Assembly: GCA_964400875.1 (NCBI GenBank)
Contig: CAYNWK010000099.1
Location: 1 to 16,360 of the forward strand
Direction: 5' to 3'
DNA: 16,360 nt
Source: CAYNWK01 sp964400875
GTDB lineage: Bacteria; Chloroflexota; Anaerolineae; Anaerolineales; UBA4823
The notes beneath the pieces are model-generated. The model searched no databases. It saw only the letters and a program-made list of their open reading frames with translations, and was not told the origin of the DNA. Shown one piece after another: positions 5,917 through 13,205 of the stretch. A program made the translations under genes and the position numbers. Each line of letters opens with the position of its first letter. Position 1 is the stretch's first letter.

Positions 5917-6870
5917 CTAAACCTCGATATCGGCGATCTTATTCATTGTGAAGGCTCCTGCTCCCACCATCAAAGCGCCGAAGATCAAAGCAGGGATACC
6001 AAATGTGCGCGTTTCCGGATCAAAGAACAGCATCATATACGGGCGATTCAACAAGTACAGAACCAATGCGATTAAGAGTGGCAGGATCGCCAGAAAACGG
6101 CCCGAATACATCACCTGGGTGGTCAAAACGCGAATCTCGCCCTTAATCCGCACACGCTCCCGGATCGTATATGAGATGATGTCCAGGATTTCCGCCAGGT
6201 TACCACCGACCTCGCGTTGTACGTTTACTGCCGCGATAGTCAGATCCAGGTCATCACTGGGGATCCGCCGGATGAGATTCTCCAAAGCCTCTTCCATAGG
6301 AATGCCCAACTGCATCTCCTGCACAACCCGGCGGAACTCCGTCGAGATCGGTGTGGGCATCTCCTTGCTGACTGCCTCCATCGCTTGCATCGTCGAATAA
6401 CCAGCGCGCAAACCGTTTACCATCAAATTGAGCATGTCCGGGAGCTGCTCGCTAAACCGGATTAATCGTTGACTCTGCTGGCGGCGGACGTAGAATCGAG
6501 GCAGCAAAGTCCCCACGATGCCACCAATTAACGCAAAGATAACCGATCTGCCGCCGACGACATAGCTAACGATTGCAGCTACGAACCCGATGATGATAAT
6601 CAAGGCGATATATTCTGCCGGCTTGAGTTTTAAGTCTGCCCGGGCTAATTCGCGGCCGATGCTGTCTCCCCAATTCGAACGTTCAATGTGGACGTTCAGC
6701 CAATCCCCAACAGGAGAAGACTTCTCCCCTTGAACGACGATGGCTTCTTCTTCCAGGTAGCGTCCCAGCCGTTCTTCGACCAGCGATCGTTCGCTGGTGA
6801 TCGATACAATCACGCCGATCAATAAAAGCAAACCGGCCAGTCCACCCCCGGCGTATAAAATCATTGTCAT
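5917..6870 (-). CDS. tadB: TadB, Tad pilus inner platform protein
   Basis: A 317-aa T2SSF-family membrane protein. Hydrophobic segments lie near 4-24, 86-106, 108-126, 258-276 and 290-309. The T2SSF domain at about 140-260 contains EQLPDMLNLMVNGLRAGYS, then EFRRVVQEMQLGIPMEEAL and the AAVNVQREVGGNLAEIL segment, all typical of TadB. It partners TadC beneath the CpaF ATPase. A GAGGG ribosome binding site lies 8 bases before the ATG and cpaF ends 17 bases upstream, so the operon is tightly packed. It has the normal length for the family and no sign of damage. Confidence 0.95.
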   Translation of the reverse strand: MTMILYAGGGLAGLLLLIGVIVSITSERSLVEERLGRYLEEEAIVVQGEKSSPVGDWLNVHIERSNWGDSIGRELARADLKLKPAEYIALIIIIGFVAAIVSYVVGGRSVIFALIGGIVGTLLPRFYVRRQQSQRLIRFSEQLPDMLNLMVNGLRAGYSTMQAMEAVSKEMPTPISTEFRRVVQEMQLGIPMEEALENLIRRIPSDDLDLTIAAVNVQREVGGNLAEILDIISYTIRERVRIKGEIRVLTTQVMYSGRFLAILPLLIALVLYLLNRPYMMLFFDPETRTFGIPALIFGALMVGAGAFTMNKIADIEV

Positions 6871-6887
6871 GAGAATACCCTCAGATC

Positions 6888-8303
6888 CTAATAGCGACGC
6901 CTGTCACCAATACCGAAGATGGAAGCCGGTAGGTGAATCCCGGAAGCTTCGATCTTGTCCATGAATTTCGGCCGCAAACCGGTGGGGCGCAGCCGGCCGA
7001 TGACTTTACCATCCTCGATGGAGGTTTGCTCGAAAACGAACAAGTCCGTCATAGTGATGATGTCGCCTTCCATGCCGGTGACTTCGGTGACGTTGACCAC
7101 CTTCCGGGTACCATCCCGCAAGCGTTCCTGGTGGATCACCAGGTCGATCGCAGAGGCGATCTGCTCACGAATCGCCCGGACTGGCAGCTCCATCCCAGCC
7201 ATCAAAGCCATGGTTTCAGTACGGGCTAAGGTATCACGCGGGCTGTTGGAGTGCGCCGTGGTCATTGAACCATCGTGACCCGTGTTCATCGCCTGCAGCA
7301 TATCTAGGGCGGCTTCATCACGAATTTCGCCCACGATGATGCGGTCGGGACGCATACGCAAGGAGTTGATTACCAATTGGCGGATAGTGATCTCACCGCG
7401 GTCTTCAATATTCGGAGGTCGAGATTCAAGCGTTACTACGTGTTCCTGACGAAGCTGCAGTTCCGCTGCGTTTTCGATGGTCACAATGCGCTCATCACCA
7501 GGAATGAATTGCGAAAGTATATTTAATAAAGTAGTTTTTCCGGAACCGGTACCGCCGGAAATTACGATGTTCAGGCGTGATTCGACACAAGCCTTGAGAA
7601 ATTGCAAAGTTTCCGGGGTGATCGTCCCGTATTGGATCAGCTGTTCGATAGTAATCGGGTTCTTGGCAAATTTTCGGATGGTCAACACCGGGCCTACCAG
7701 TGAAATCGGTGGGATCACCGCATTCACACGGGAACCATCCGGCAAACGAGCGTCGACGTACGGGCTGGATTCATCGATACGACGACCGAGCGGGGCGACG
7801 ATGCGGTCGATGATACGCATCACGTGGTCATCGCTCTCGAAGGAAGTGGGTACTCGTAGAATTTTCCCGGCGCGCTCGATGTAGATGTTCTTTGCCCCGT
7901 TCACCATCACTTCTGTAATTGTTTCGTCTTCCAACAGCGTCTGTAAAGGCCCAAAACCGAGAATTTCCGCCGTTATCTGTTCGAACAAGCGGTGCCTCTC
8001 CGGCCGGGAGAGAATGATATTCTCTTCCGCCAAAACCTGCTCAAAGAGGTCCTGGATTGTGTTGCGCACCTCCCCAACTTTGGTTATATCCATTGTGGGG
8101 TCTAATTCGGCGAGCAGCCGGTTTTGGACGCGCGTCTTCAAGTCGGTGTAAGTATCCCGCTGGGCGCTCACGCCTGGAGGCGGGACACGTCGGGTTTGCA
8201 GGTTCATCAAGCGTGAACGCCCTTCACCATTTTCTGCATTTTGACCGGACTGGCCAGAAGTTCCCTGTCCTTGTCCTTGTTCGATGCGCTTCAGAAGAGA
8301 CAT
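6888..8303 (-). CDS. cpaF: CpaF/TadA secretion ATPase of the Tad pilus
   Basis: A 471-aa cytosolic ATPase of the type II/IV secretion superfamily, which powers assembly of Flp pili. The Gly/Gln-rich N-terminus (10-30) is probably disordered. An N-terminal domain (about 50-200) includes FGPLQTLLEDETITEVMVNG. Walker A is GGTGSGKTT (250-258), Walker B lies within RIIVGEIRDE (321-330), and the His box TGHDGSMTTAHSN is at 341-353. All catalytic elements look intact. The ribosome binding site GGAGG lies 9 bases before the ATG. It sits between cpaE and tadB in the canonical order. The homologue in archaea and in type IV secretion is excluded by the tad neighbours. Confidence 0.97.
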   Translation of the reverse strand: MSLLKRIEQGQGQGTSGQSGQNAENGEGRSRLMNLQTRRVPPPGVSAQRDTYTDLKTRVQNRLLAELDPTMDITKVGEVRNTIQDLFEQVLAEENIILSRPERHRLFEQITAEILGFGPLQTLLEDETITEVMVNGAKNIYIERAGKILRVPTSFESDDHVMRIIDRIVAPLGRRIDESSPYVDARLPDGSRVNAVIPPISLVGPVLTIRKFAKNPITIEQLIQYGTITPETLQFLKACVESRLNIVISGGTGSGKTTLLNILSQFIPGDERIVTIENAAELQLRQEHVVTLESRPPNIEDRGEITIRQLVINSLRMRPDRIIVGEIRDEAALDMLQAMNTGHDGSMTTAHSNSPRDTLARTETMALMAGMELPVRAIREQIASAIDLVIHQERLRDGTRKVVNVTEVTGMEGDIITMTDLFVFEQTSIEDGKVIGRLRPTGLRPKFMDKIEASGIHLPASIFGIGDRRRY

Positions 8304-8330
8304 AAATTAAACCTCCAAATCCCGCTAAAC

Positions 8331-9578
8331 CTACCTGCCGCCTGCCGCTAATTCCTCGGCGGACTCTTGCGCGGTCTCCAGTGCTGACAACTTTTCCCGG
8401 AGAACCTCGGTCAACGTCAGGTAACTGCGCGCCAGTGGGCGCGACTTGTCGCCCAACATGAACGGTACCCCCCGGTTTACCGAAGGGATAACCACGCGGT
8501 CATCTAAGGGTAAGACCGCTAAAACTTCTTGTTTGAAACTATCTCCGATCTTATCCGGAGTGATGCCAATCCGTTTATCAAACCGGTTCATCACAAACAG
8601 GACACGATCGCGTTTGATCTTTAACCCATCCAGCAAGTCCAGGAAGAGCCTGGCGTTTTTTACTGATGGGATATCTTGTGTGGTCAGCAGGATGATCACA
8701 TCGCTCAAGTCGATGGCGGAAATCGTGACATCGTTCAGCGACGAGGCGGCATCCACGATCACGTAAGAGAACATCCGACGGAGAAATTCAAGGATCTTGG
8801 AAAACTGATCGCCCGTGATGTTTTCAGCATATTCCGGCCGGTAAGGCGCAGCCAGTATTTTCACCCCGGATTTGGCGTGGTGAATCATCACCTCATCAAT
8901 GATTTCAGAATCCAATTCTTCGGCTCGGGGAGCAAGATCAACGATGCTGTTCTTGCCCTGCTCGTTCAGGAAAACTGCAACGTCGCCGAACTGGAGATCC
9001 CCATCGACCAAGGCAACCGGCGTATCCTCAGTTTGTAAAGTTACCGCCAGGTTGGTGGCAACCGTTGTACAGCCGTTGCCGCCTTTGGGGCTGTATACGG
9101 CGATGATCTTGCCCTGTCCGAGGGGGGCGCCCATCGGGCCAGTCCCCGAAGAGCCGATATGACCTGGAAAGCCGGGTTGTTTCGAACGTTCATCATCTGC
9201 CATCCGGCCCATTCGCCGGATCGCGGCGGTCAGCTCGTCCACTGTCGGCGGCTTGGTGAGAAAGTCTCGTGCGCCGGCTAACATAGCCCGGCGCATATAG
9301 TTTGGGTCGCCCTGTACGGATAGGATGACAATTTGAGCGTAAGGGATTTCACGCTTGATGCGTTCTGTAGCCGTGATGCCATCCATGTCTGGCATATTGA
9401 TGTCCATCAAGATGACATCCGGCTTCATTTCCTTGGCGAGCTGAATACCCTCACGCCCGGTACGTGCTGTTCCAACCACCTCCACGTCGCTCTCGAATTG
9501 AAGTAGCTTGCGGATATTCTCGCGAGTCTCCGCAATATCATCAACGATCATCACGCGGATATTATTGCTACCGGCCAT
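8331..9578 (-). CDS. cpaE: CpaE/TadZ: response-regulator receiver fused to ParA/MinD-like ATPase
   Basis: A 415-aa cytosolic protein that in other Tad systems places the pilus machine, often at a pole. The N-terminal receiver domain (about 5-122) keeps the acidic pair D13-D14, phospho-acceptor D59 in VILMDINMPDMDG, S87 and K109. A flexible Gly/Pro-rich linker (130-155) leads to a MinD/ParA-type domain (about 156-400). Its P-loop is SPKGGNGCTT (163-172): the signature lysine K165 is present, but the usual second Lys of the Walker A motif is Cys. The Walker A' aspartate is in VDGDLQFGD (191-199). The ribosome binding site GGGAG lies 5 bases before the ATG. TadZ proteins are known for degenerate receivers, so the full set of receiver residues here stands out. 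Confidence 0.95.
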   Translation of the reverse strand: MAGSNNIRVMIVDDIAETRENIRKLLQFESDVEVVGTARTGREGIQLAKEMKPDVILMDINMPDMDGITATERIKREIPYAQIVILSVQGDPNYMRRAMLAGARDFLTKPPTVDELTAAIRRMGRMADDERSKQPGFPGHIGSSGTGPMGAPLGQGKIIAVYSPKGGNGCTTVATNLAVTLQTEDTPVALVDGDLQFGDVAVFLNEQGKNSIVDLAPRAEELDSEIIDEVMIHHAKSGVKILAAPYRPEYAENITGDQFSKILEFLRRMFSYVIVDAASSLNDVTISAIDLSDVIILLTTQDIPSVKNARLFLDLLDGLKIKRDRVLFVMNRFDKRIGITPDKIGDSFKQEVLAVLPLDDRVVIPSVNRGVPFMLGDKSRPLARSYLTLTEVLREKLSALETAQESAEELAAGGR

Positions 9579-9616
9579 TTACTCTCCCGAATTTGTACCG
9601 TTTCCGAACGCCACCG

Positions 9617-10855
9617 TTAAGGTTGTGGGGTGGGCTGGACGTCGTTGGTCAGAACCGGCTGCGTCAATTCATCAACCCTAGGTTGAACGCCGTAATTCAA
9701 CTTGGCGGGCACCGGAATATTATACTCGGTCAGCAAGAAGTCTAACGTAGCAGCTTCTGTTTGGACGCGGGAGTCATCATTCGCAGAGCGCAAGGCCAGG
9801 GTCAGCTCAGCGCCGGAGAACATCAGGTAGTTCAAAGTCACCGCATCCTGCGGAGTGACGATCAAAGTAATCACATCGGGCAGCTTCGGAGCCGTCACCT
9901 GGACCGTCTGTCCCTGGTCACCCTCAGCTTGGGTGACGTCCGTCGTTTGTTGGACTACTTCTTGTTGAGTTTGTAGATCTTCCTGTCCAGCGACGGGGAA
10001 ATTTCCCACGCCTAACACAACGGCATCTTGCAGTAAATTCTGGCTAACCATTCGCGGGCGTTGCCCTTCTGAAGGTACCGCGTGGTAGGTTTGCTCCAGC
10101 ACCGGGTCGGTAATCGTCTTTCCAATTACCGATGAAGGACCGCCCGATACGTTCTGCGCGGTCAATTTAGACGGTGGGATTTCGCCGGTACCTTCGAGCA
10201 CCGCCTGTGATTGTTCAGCGGCAGTGCTGCCTGACTGTTGAATGCCTAATGTTGTCGCCTGGGTCTCTTCGGTTGTACCACTGCCGATCAAAATACCCGG
10301 TCCGGCTCCAATTACAGCTGCGCTGCGGTTAGGCAAAACGGTTTGGAAATCTGAATCCATGTCGACCATTAGCATCGTCACGATCACGTTTACATGGTCG
10401 CCCGCTTGGGGTGCATAGGATACGCTTGAGAGCCGGCTGATCGGAACAGATACGGCGACCATCCCTCTTGGGATGGATAATGCAGCGATTGAACCGATCT
10501 CGGAAAGATCTTCGGAACGGTCCACCACCATTCCTCTGGTCAACAGCATGTTCGGCTCGAGATCAACCCTTGCCCGGCGGCCGACCACGCTGGCCATGTC
10601 GGTGAAATAACCTTCAAGAACCAGGTCTCGCTGGATAGGTATTGTACCTAACACGGTTTCGTCCAGCACATCGCCACGCGGCACGCTCTGCGCGACCACG
10701 ACGACATCGACCAGATCCACGACCGGAGTGGGTTCAGCCTCGCCGGTGATTGGTGACTGCGAAGGTTGCAAAAACCGGAACCAGATCACGGCTACGGCAA
10801 CCAGCCCAAGGATCAAGATGAAAGCTAAGTAGAAGAAAATTCGCCCACGGCGCAT
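9617..10855 (-). CDS. cpaB: CpaB/RcpC, Tad pilus assembly protein with SAF domain
   Basis: A 412-aa exported, membrane-anchored protein. The positive N-terminus MRRGR precedes a membrane segment (about 6-28). The SAF domain (about 48-113) has the pattern VPRGDVLDE...NMLLTRGMV. The CpaB/RcpC domain follows, with IPRGMVAVSVPI (128-139), AGDHVNVIVT (151-160) and, near the C-terminus, VITLIVTPQDAVTLNYL (328-344). Between about 165 and 265 lies a low-complexity Ser/Thr/Gln/Gly-rich stretch that makes the protein longer than many CpaB proteins. The start at 10855 was chosen because GGAGG lies 5 bases before it; an in-frame ATG 12 bases upstream precedes that site. It is the first gene of the tad operon, with a promoter at 10903-10930. 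Confidence 0.93.
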   Translation of the reverse strand: MRRGRIFFYLAFILILGLVAVAVIWFRFLQPSQSPITGEAEPTPVVDLVDVVVVAQSVPRGDVLDETVLGTIPIQRDLVLEGYFTDMASVVGRRARVDLEPNMLLTRGMVVDRSEDLSEIGSIAALSIPRGMVAVSVPISRLSSVSYAPQAGDHVNVIVTMLMVDMDSDFQTVLPNRSAAVIGAGPGILIGSGTTEETQATTLGIQQSGSTAAEQSQAVLEGTGEIPPSKLTAQNVSGGPSSVIGKTITDPVLEQTYHAVPSEGQRPRMVSQNLLQDAVVLGVGNFPVAGQEDLQTQQEVVQQTTDVTQAEGDQGQTVQVTAPKLPDVITLIVTPQDAVTLNYLMFSGAELTLALRSANDDSRVQTEAATLDFLLTEYNIPVPAKLNYGVQPRVDELTQPVLTNDVQPTPQP

Positions 10856-10902
10856 GACGGCCTCCATGTGTAAAACGATGAGTAATTCGGAGTACTAACG
10901 TT

Positions 10903-10930
10903 ATGATACGCGTTCCCCTCGAAAAGTCAA
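10903..10930 (-). promoter_or_regulatory. Promoter of the cpaB-cpaE-cpaF-tadB-tadC operon
   Basis: On the minus strand, -35 TTGACT (10925-10930) and -10 TATCAT (10903-10908) are 16 bp apart, each one mismatch from consensus. The start would be near 10896, giving a leader of about 40 bases before cpaB. It follows the flp terminator, so it is independent of flp transcription. Confidence 0.6.
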
Positions 10931-10944
10931 GTGAAGGGGGACGC
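10910..10944. promoter_or_regulatory. Operator-like dyad centred on the tad operon -35 box
   Basis: Arms GCGTTCCCCT (10910-10919) and AGGGGGACGC (10935-10944) are complementary at 9 of 10 positions, 15 bp apart. The midpoint is 10927, inside the -35 hexamer at 10925-10930. The repeat lies upstream of the transcription start, so it cannot act as an RNA hairpin and is more likely a DNA site for a dimeric regulator. Confidence 0.4.
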
Positions 10945-10995
10945 AAAAGCCTTAACAAGTATGTTAGTAAATAAGGATGCAAGATGATTGCCAAA

Positions 10996-11025
10996 TGAAA
11001 AGGGCCCCGTTTTGCACAGGGCCCC
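10996..11025 (-). terminator. Terminator downstream of flp
   Basis: Two self-complementary GGGCCC blocks (11002-11007 and 11019-11024) can pair into a 6-bp all-G/C stem with an 11-base loop. On the minus strand the stem is followed by TTTTCATTT. It lies 40 bases past the flp stop and before the cpaB promoter, separating pilin and assembly transcripts. Confidence 0.6.
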
Positions 11026-11064
11026 ATTCTGGTCAGAGCCAAACTCAGCTCAGAGTACAACAAA

Positions 11065-11211
11065 CTAAAGACTATTCATGATATTGCTGAAGATATTGCC
11101 GATCGCCGGGCCGAGCAGAGCAAGAATAACGATCACAACTACAGCAACCAAAACAAGAATTAGCGCGTACTCGACGAGGCCCTGGCCTTTCTCTTTGGGA
11201 GCGAACAACAT
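11065..11211 (-). CDS. flp: Flp/Fap-type pilin, major subunit of the Tad pilus
   Basis: A 48-aa prepilin. The leader MLFAPKEKG ends at the processing site: G9, four residues, then E14-Y15, the G/XXXXEY motif of Flp pilins cut by a TadV-type peptidase. A single hydrophobic helix (about 16-34, rich in Val, Ile, Leu) follows, then a short GPAIGNIFSN-type tail. Cleavage after G9 would leave a 39-residue mature pilin, short even for Flp. Translation should be very strong: AAGGAGGTGA, an almost complete match to the 16S rRNA 3' end, lies 6 bases before the ATG. The gene has its own promoter and terminator, sits between the kinase gene and cpaB, and is the only pilin in the window. Confidence 0.95.
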   Translation of the reverse strand: MLFAPKEKGQGLVEYALILVLVAVVVIVILALLGPAIGNIFSNIMNSL

Positions 11212-11271
11212 GGTATGTCACCTCCTTTCTTGTAAAAATTTTGTTGTAGAATAAATCTCAAATGCAATTTC

Positions 11272-11300
11272 ATTATAGAGAAGTTTTCTTAAAAACGCAA
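11272..11300 (-). promoter_or_regulatory. flp: Promoter of flp
   Basis: On the minus strand, -10 TATAAT (11272-11277) is a perfect match and -35 TTGCGT (11295-11300) is weak, with a 17-bp spacer. The start near 11265 gives an A/T-rich leader of about 54 bases ending in the very strong ribosome binding site. The weak -35 would suit activation by a regulator. Confidence 0.65.
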
Positions 11301-11340
11301 TAGCAAAATGATATATATTCGCTTACATTTCTGCAAGAAT

Positions 11341-12402
11341 TTATTCAATTGCGGCAGCCTTCACAGCTGGCACTTGAAAGGTCACCCGGGTACCGCGCCC
11401 TAAGACGCTGTCCAGTTCGAATACACCGCCGAGCATCTCCACCCTGTCTTTGATTACTTTTAACCCTCTACCGCTTCCTCCCTCCCATTCCACAAGATCA
11501 AACCCGCTGCCATTATCCTCGACGGAGATCTTGACGTTGGTTTCAGAGACATCCAGTAGGACGCGTACCTGGTTTGCCTGGCTGTGCTGGGCTGCATTGG
11601 TCAACAGCTCTTGTACCGCGCGGAAGATCATCACCTCCAGATAAGATTCCAGACGTCGCTCCGTACCGGTGACGTTCACGCGCATGTCCACCCCCGACTG
11701 ATCCTTGAACGCAGTCACATATTTCTTCAGCGTGGGCGTCAACCCCAGATCGTCGAGCATCATCGGTCGCAAAGCAAAGATGAAATCTCTCACCTGTTGG
11801 AAGGCGGTCGTTGCCGAGCTTTTCAAGTTAACTAGTTCTTCCCTGGCTTTGACCTGATCGATATCGAACAGGCGCATGGCGATCTCGGTTTGCAATATGA
11901 AATTGGATAAAGCCTGAGCCGGCCCATCGTGCATTTGCCTGGAGAGCCGCTGACGTTCAGATTCCTGGGCCTGGATTAACATCTCTAGCGTGTCCGCAGT
12001 CGCTGATTGTCCTCCGCCTCTGCTCCCGCGTCCCCCGCCATGCAGGACATCCATCACCTGCTCCATCCAGCTGATCTTGCTTTTCAGATGGGTATGGTCG
12101 CTTTGCAATTTCTCAAGCTGCCCACGCATCACGAAGAGCCTTTGTTGGGCATCCAGGGCTGCATCGTAAGCCATGCGGATATCGTTGCGTGGGATGCTGT
12201 CGAATTCATTGTGTACCTGTTGCAGGTGGGTCGTAATCGATGCATTTCTCTGCGCTAACTTATTAACTTCGACCTGGCTCTGTTCAAGCATCAGGTTGAT
12301 TTCTTTCATTTGTTGGCGAGATTGTTCTAACTCCTCGCGCAGCTCGTCATTAAGTTCTTCCCAAGCGTTTTTCTCAGTTTGCTTTTCTTCGGTGAAAACC
12401 AT
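11341..12402 (-). CDS. DegS-like soluble sensor histidine kinase
   Basis: A 353-aa kinase with no membrane segment or signal peptide. Residues about 10-120 form a long Glu/Gln/Leu-rich coiled coil, as in DegS. A Gly/Arg/Ser linker (122-132) leads to the HisKA_3 dimerisation helix, with the phospho-acceptor H158 in RLSRQMHDGPAQAL. The HATPase_c domain has the N box ELLTNAAQHS (265-274), DNGSG (296-300) and GRGLK (311-315). The ATG at 12402 was chosen: AGGAG lies 8 bases upstream, and the response-regulator stop lies 5 bases before the start, so the pair is translationally coupled. A longer in-frame start at 12450 would be inside the regulator gene. It likely phosphorylates the adjacent regulator. 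What it senses in the cytosol is not shown. Confidence 0.93.
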   Translation of the reverse strand: MVFTEEKQTEKNAWEELNDELREELEQSRQQMKEINLMLEQSQVEVNKLAQRNASITTHLQQVHNEFDSIPRNDIRMAYDAALDAQQRLFVMRGQLEKLQSDHTHLKSKISWMEQVMDVLHGGGRGSRGGGQSATADTLEMLIQAQESERQRLSRQMHDGPAQALSNFILQTEIAMRLFDIDQVKAREELVNLKSSATTAFQQVRDFIFALRPMMLDDLGLTPTLKKYVTAFKDQSGVDMRVNVTGTERRLESYLEVMIFRAVQELLTNAAQHSQANQVRVLLDVSETNVKISVEDNGSGFDLVEWEGGSGRGLKVIKDRVEMLGGVFELDSVLGRGTRVTFQVPAVKAAAIE

Positions 12403-12407
12403 GATGT

Positions 12408-13109
12408 TCACTCCTGAGATTCTTCGTCTTGTTGGTGCAAACGGACCCATCCACGTCGCAGAGCGTAGATAGCGGCCTGGGTGCGATCTTCCACTCCCAG
12501 TTTACGCAAGATCGAAGTCACATGATTTTTTACTGTCTGATGACTGATTCCCAATAAGGTGGCGATCTCTTTGTTGCTCATCCCTTGGGTCAGGTGGTTT
12601 AAGACTTCCATTTCACGCGCCGAAAGCGGATGAAAGGGGTCGCCAGGATCGCTGTAAGGTCGAACTGCACTTTCGGTTTGGGGCTCCATCCACTTATCGA
12701 GCTCTGCTTGCTCGTAGACGTCCCCACCAACGACATAATTACCCTCAGCTACATCCCGGACGATTTTGACGAATGTTTCCGGTTGTACGTCTTTAACGCA
12801 GTACGCTGCTGCACCGACGCGCATGGCGTGCAGCTTTTGCTCAGTATCGTCGTATGCGGTCAGCAGGATTACACGGGTTGGCAATTTCTCGGTAACGATC
12901 TGCCGAGTGACTTGCTGGCCGTTCAACTCCGGTAGGTTAACATCAATGACAGCCACCTGAGGCATGCGCGTGCGGATCAGATCGAGCGCGTCCTCCCCAC
13001 TCGAGGCTTCGCCGACCACATCGATATCTGGTTCTAGCGACAGCGAATCGATCACTCCCTGTCGAAATATCGGGTGATCATCGACGACTACCACCGAAAT
13101 ATTACCCAT
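12408..13109 (-). CDS. NarL/DegU-family response regulator with LuxR-type HTH
   Basis: A 233-aa two-domain regulator. The receiver (about 3-120) has acidic residues D10-D11, phospho-acceptor D56 in VAVIDVNLPELNG, T84 and K106. A linker (about 125-158) with acidic and Pro residues leads to the LuxR-type HTH (about 160-222), containing LSAREMEVLNHLTQGMSNKE and the recognition helix SHQTVKNHVTSILRKL. It is paired with the DegS-like kinase in one operon and sits upstream of flp and the tad operon, which makes control of pilus genes its likely job, though no binding site is proven. The ribosome binding site AAGAGGA lies 6 bases before the ATG. A purine-rich leader with a possible small leader peptide precedes it. 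Confidence 0.95.
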   Translation of the reverse strand: MGNISVVVVDDHPIFRQGVIDSLSLEPDIDVVGEASSGEDALDLIRTRMPQVAVIDVNLPELNGQQVTRQIVTEKLPTRVILLTAYDDTEQKLHAMRVGAAAYCVKDVQPETFVKIVRDVAEGNYVVGGDVYEQAELDKWMEPQTESAVRPYSDPGDPFHPLSAREMEVLNHLTQGMSNKEIATLLGISHQTVKNHVTSILRKLGVEDRTQAAIYALRRGWVRLHQQDEESQE

Positions 13110-13132
13110 CTAGATCCTCTTTGCTTCGAGCA

Positions 13133-13177
13133 TTAACCGGTTCCCTGAGAAAATTCGGGTGTTGGATAGATTGCCAT
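13133..13177 (-). CDS. Possible 14-residue leader peptide upstream of the response regulator
   Basis: An ATG at 13177 opens a frame coding MAIYPTPEFSQGTG and stopping at TAA (13133-13135), 23 bases before the response-regulator start. AGGAGGTG lies 9 bases upstream within a purine-rich tract, a stronger ribosome binding site than that of the regulator itself. No family can be assigned to so short a frame, and the match could be chance. Confidence 0.3.
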   Translation of the reverse strand: MAIYPTPEFSQGTG

Positions 13178-13188
13178 TCTTCCGAACA

Positions 13189-13205
13189 CCTCCTCTCCTC
13201 CCTCC
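13189..13205 (-). promoter_or_regulatory. Purine-rich G-tract in the regulator leader
   Basis: On the minus strand 17 consecutive purines with five runs of two or three G (GGAGGGAGGAGAGGAGG) lie in the 5' leader between promoter and gene. It contains several overlapping Shine-Dalgarno-like blocks and could form a two-tier G-quadruplex. Its role is not shown. Confidence 0.35.

Noticed and set aside
12403..12450. Longer kinase N-terminus starting at 12450
   Set aside because: It would lie within the response-regulator gene; the ATG at 12402 has a well-placed AGGAG.
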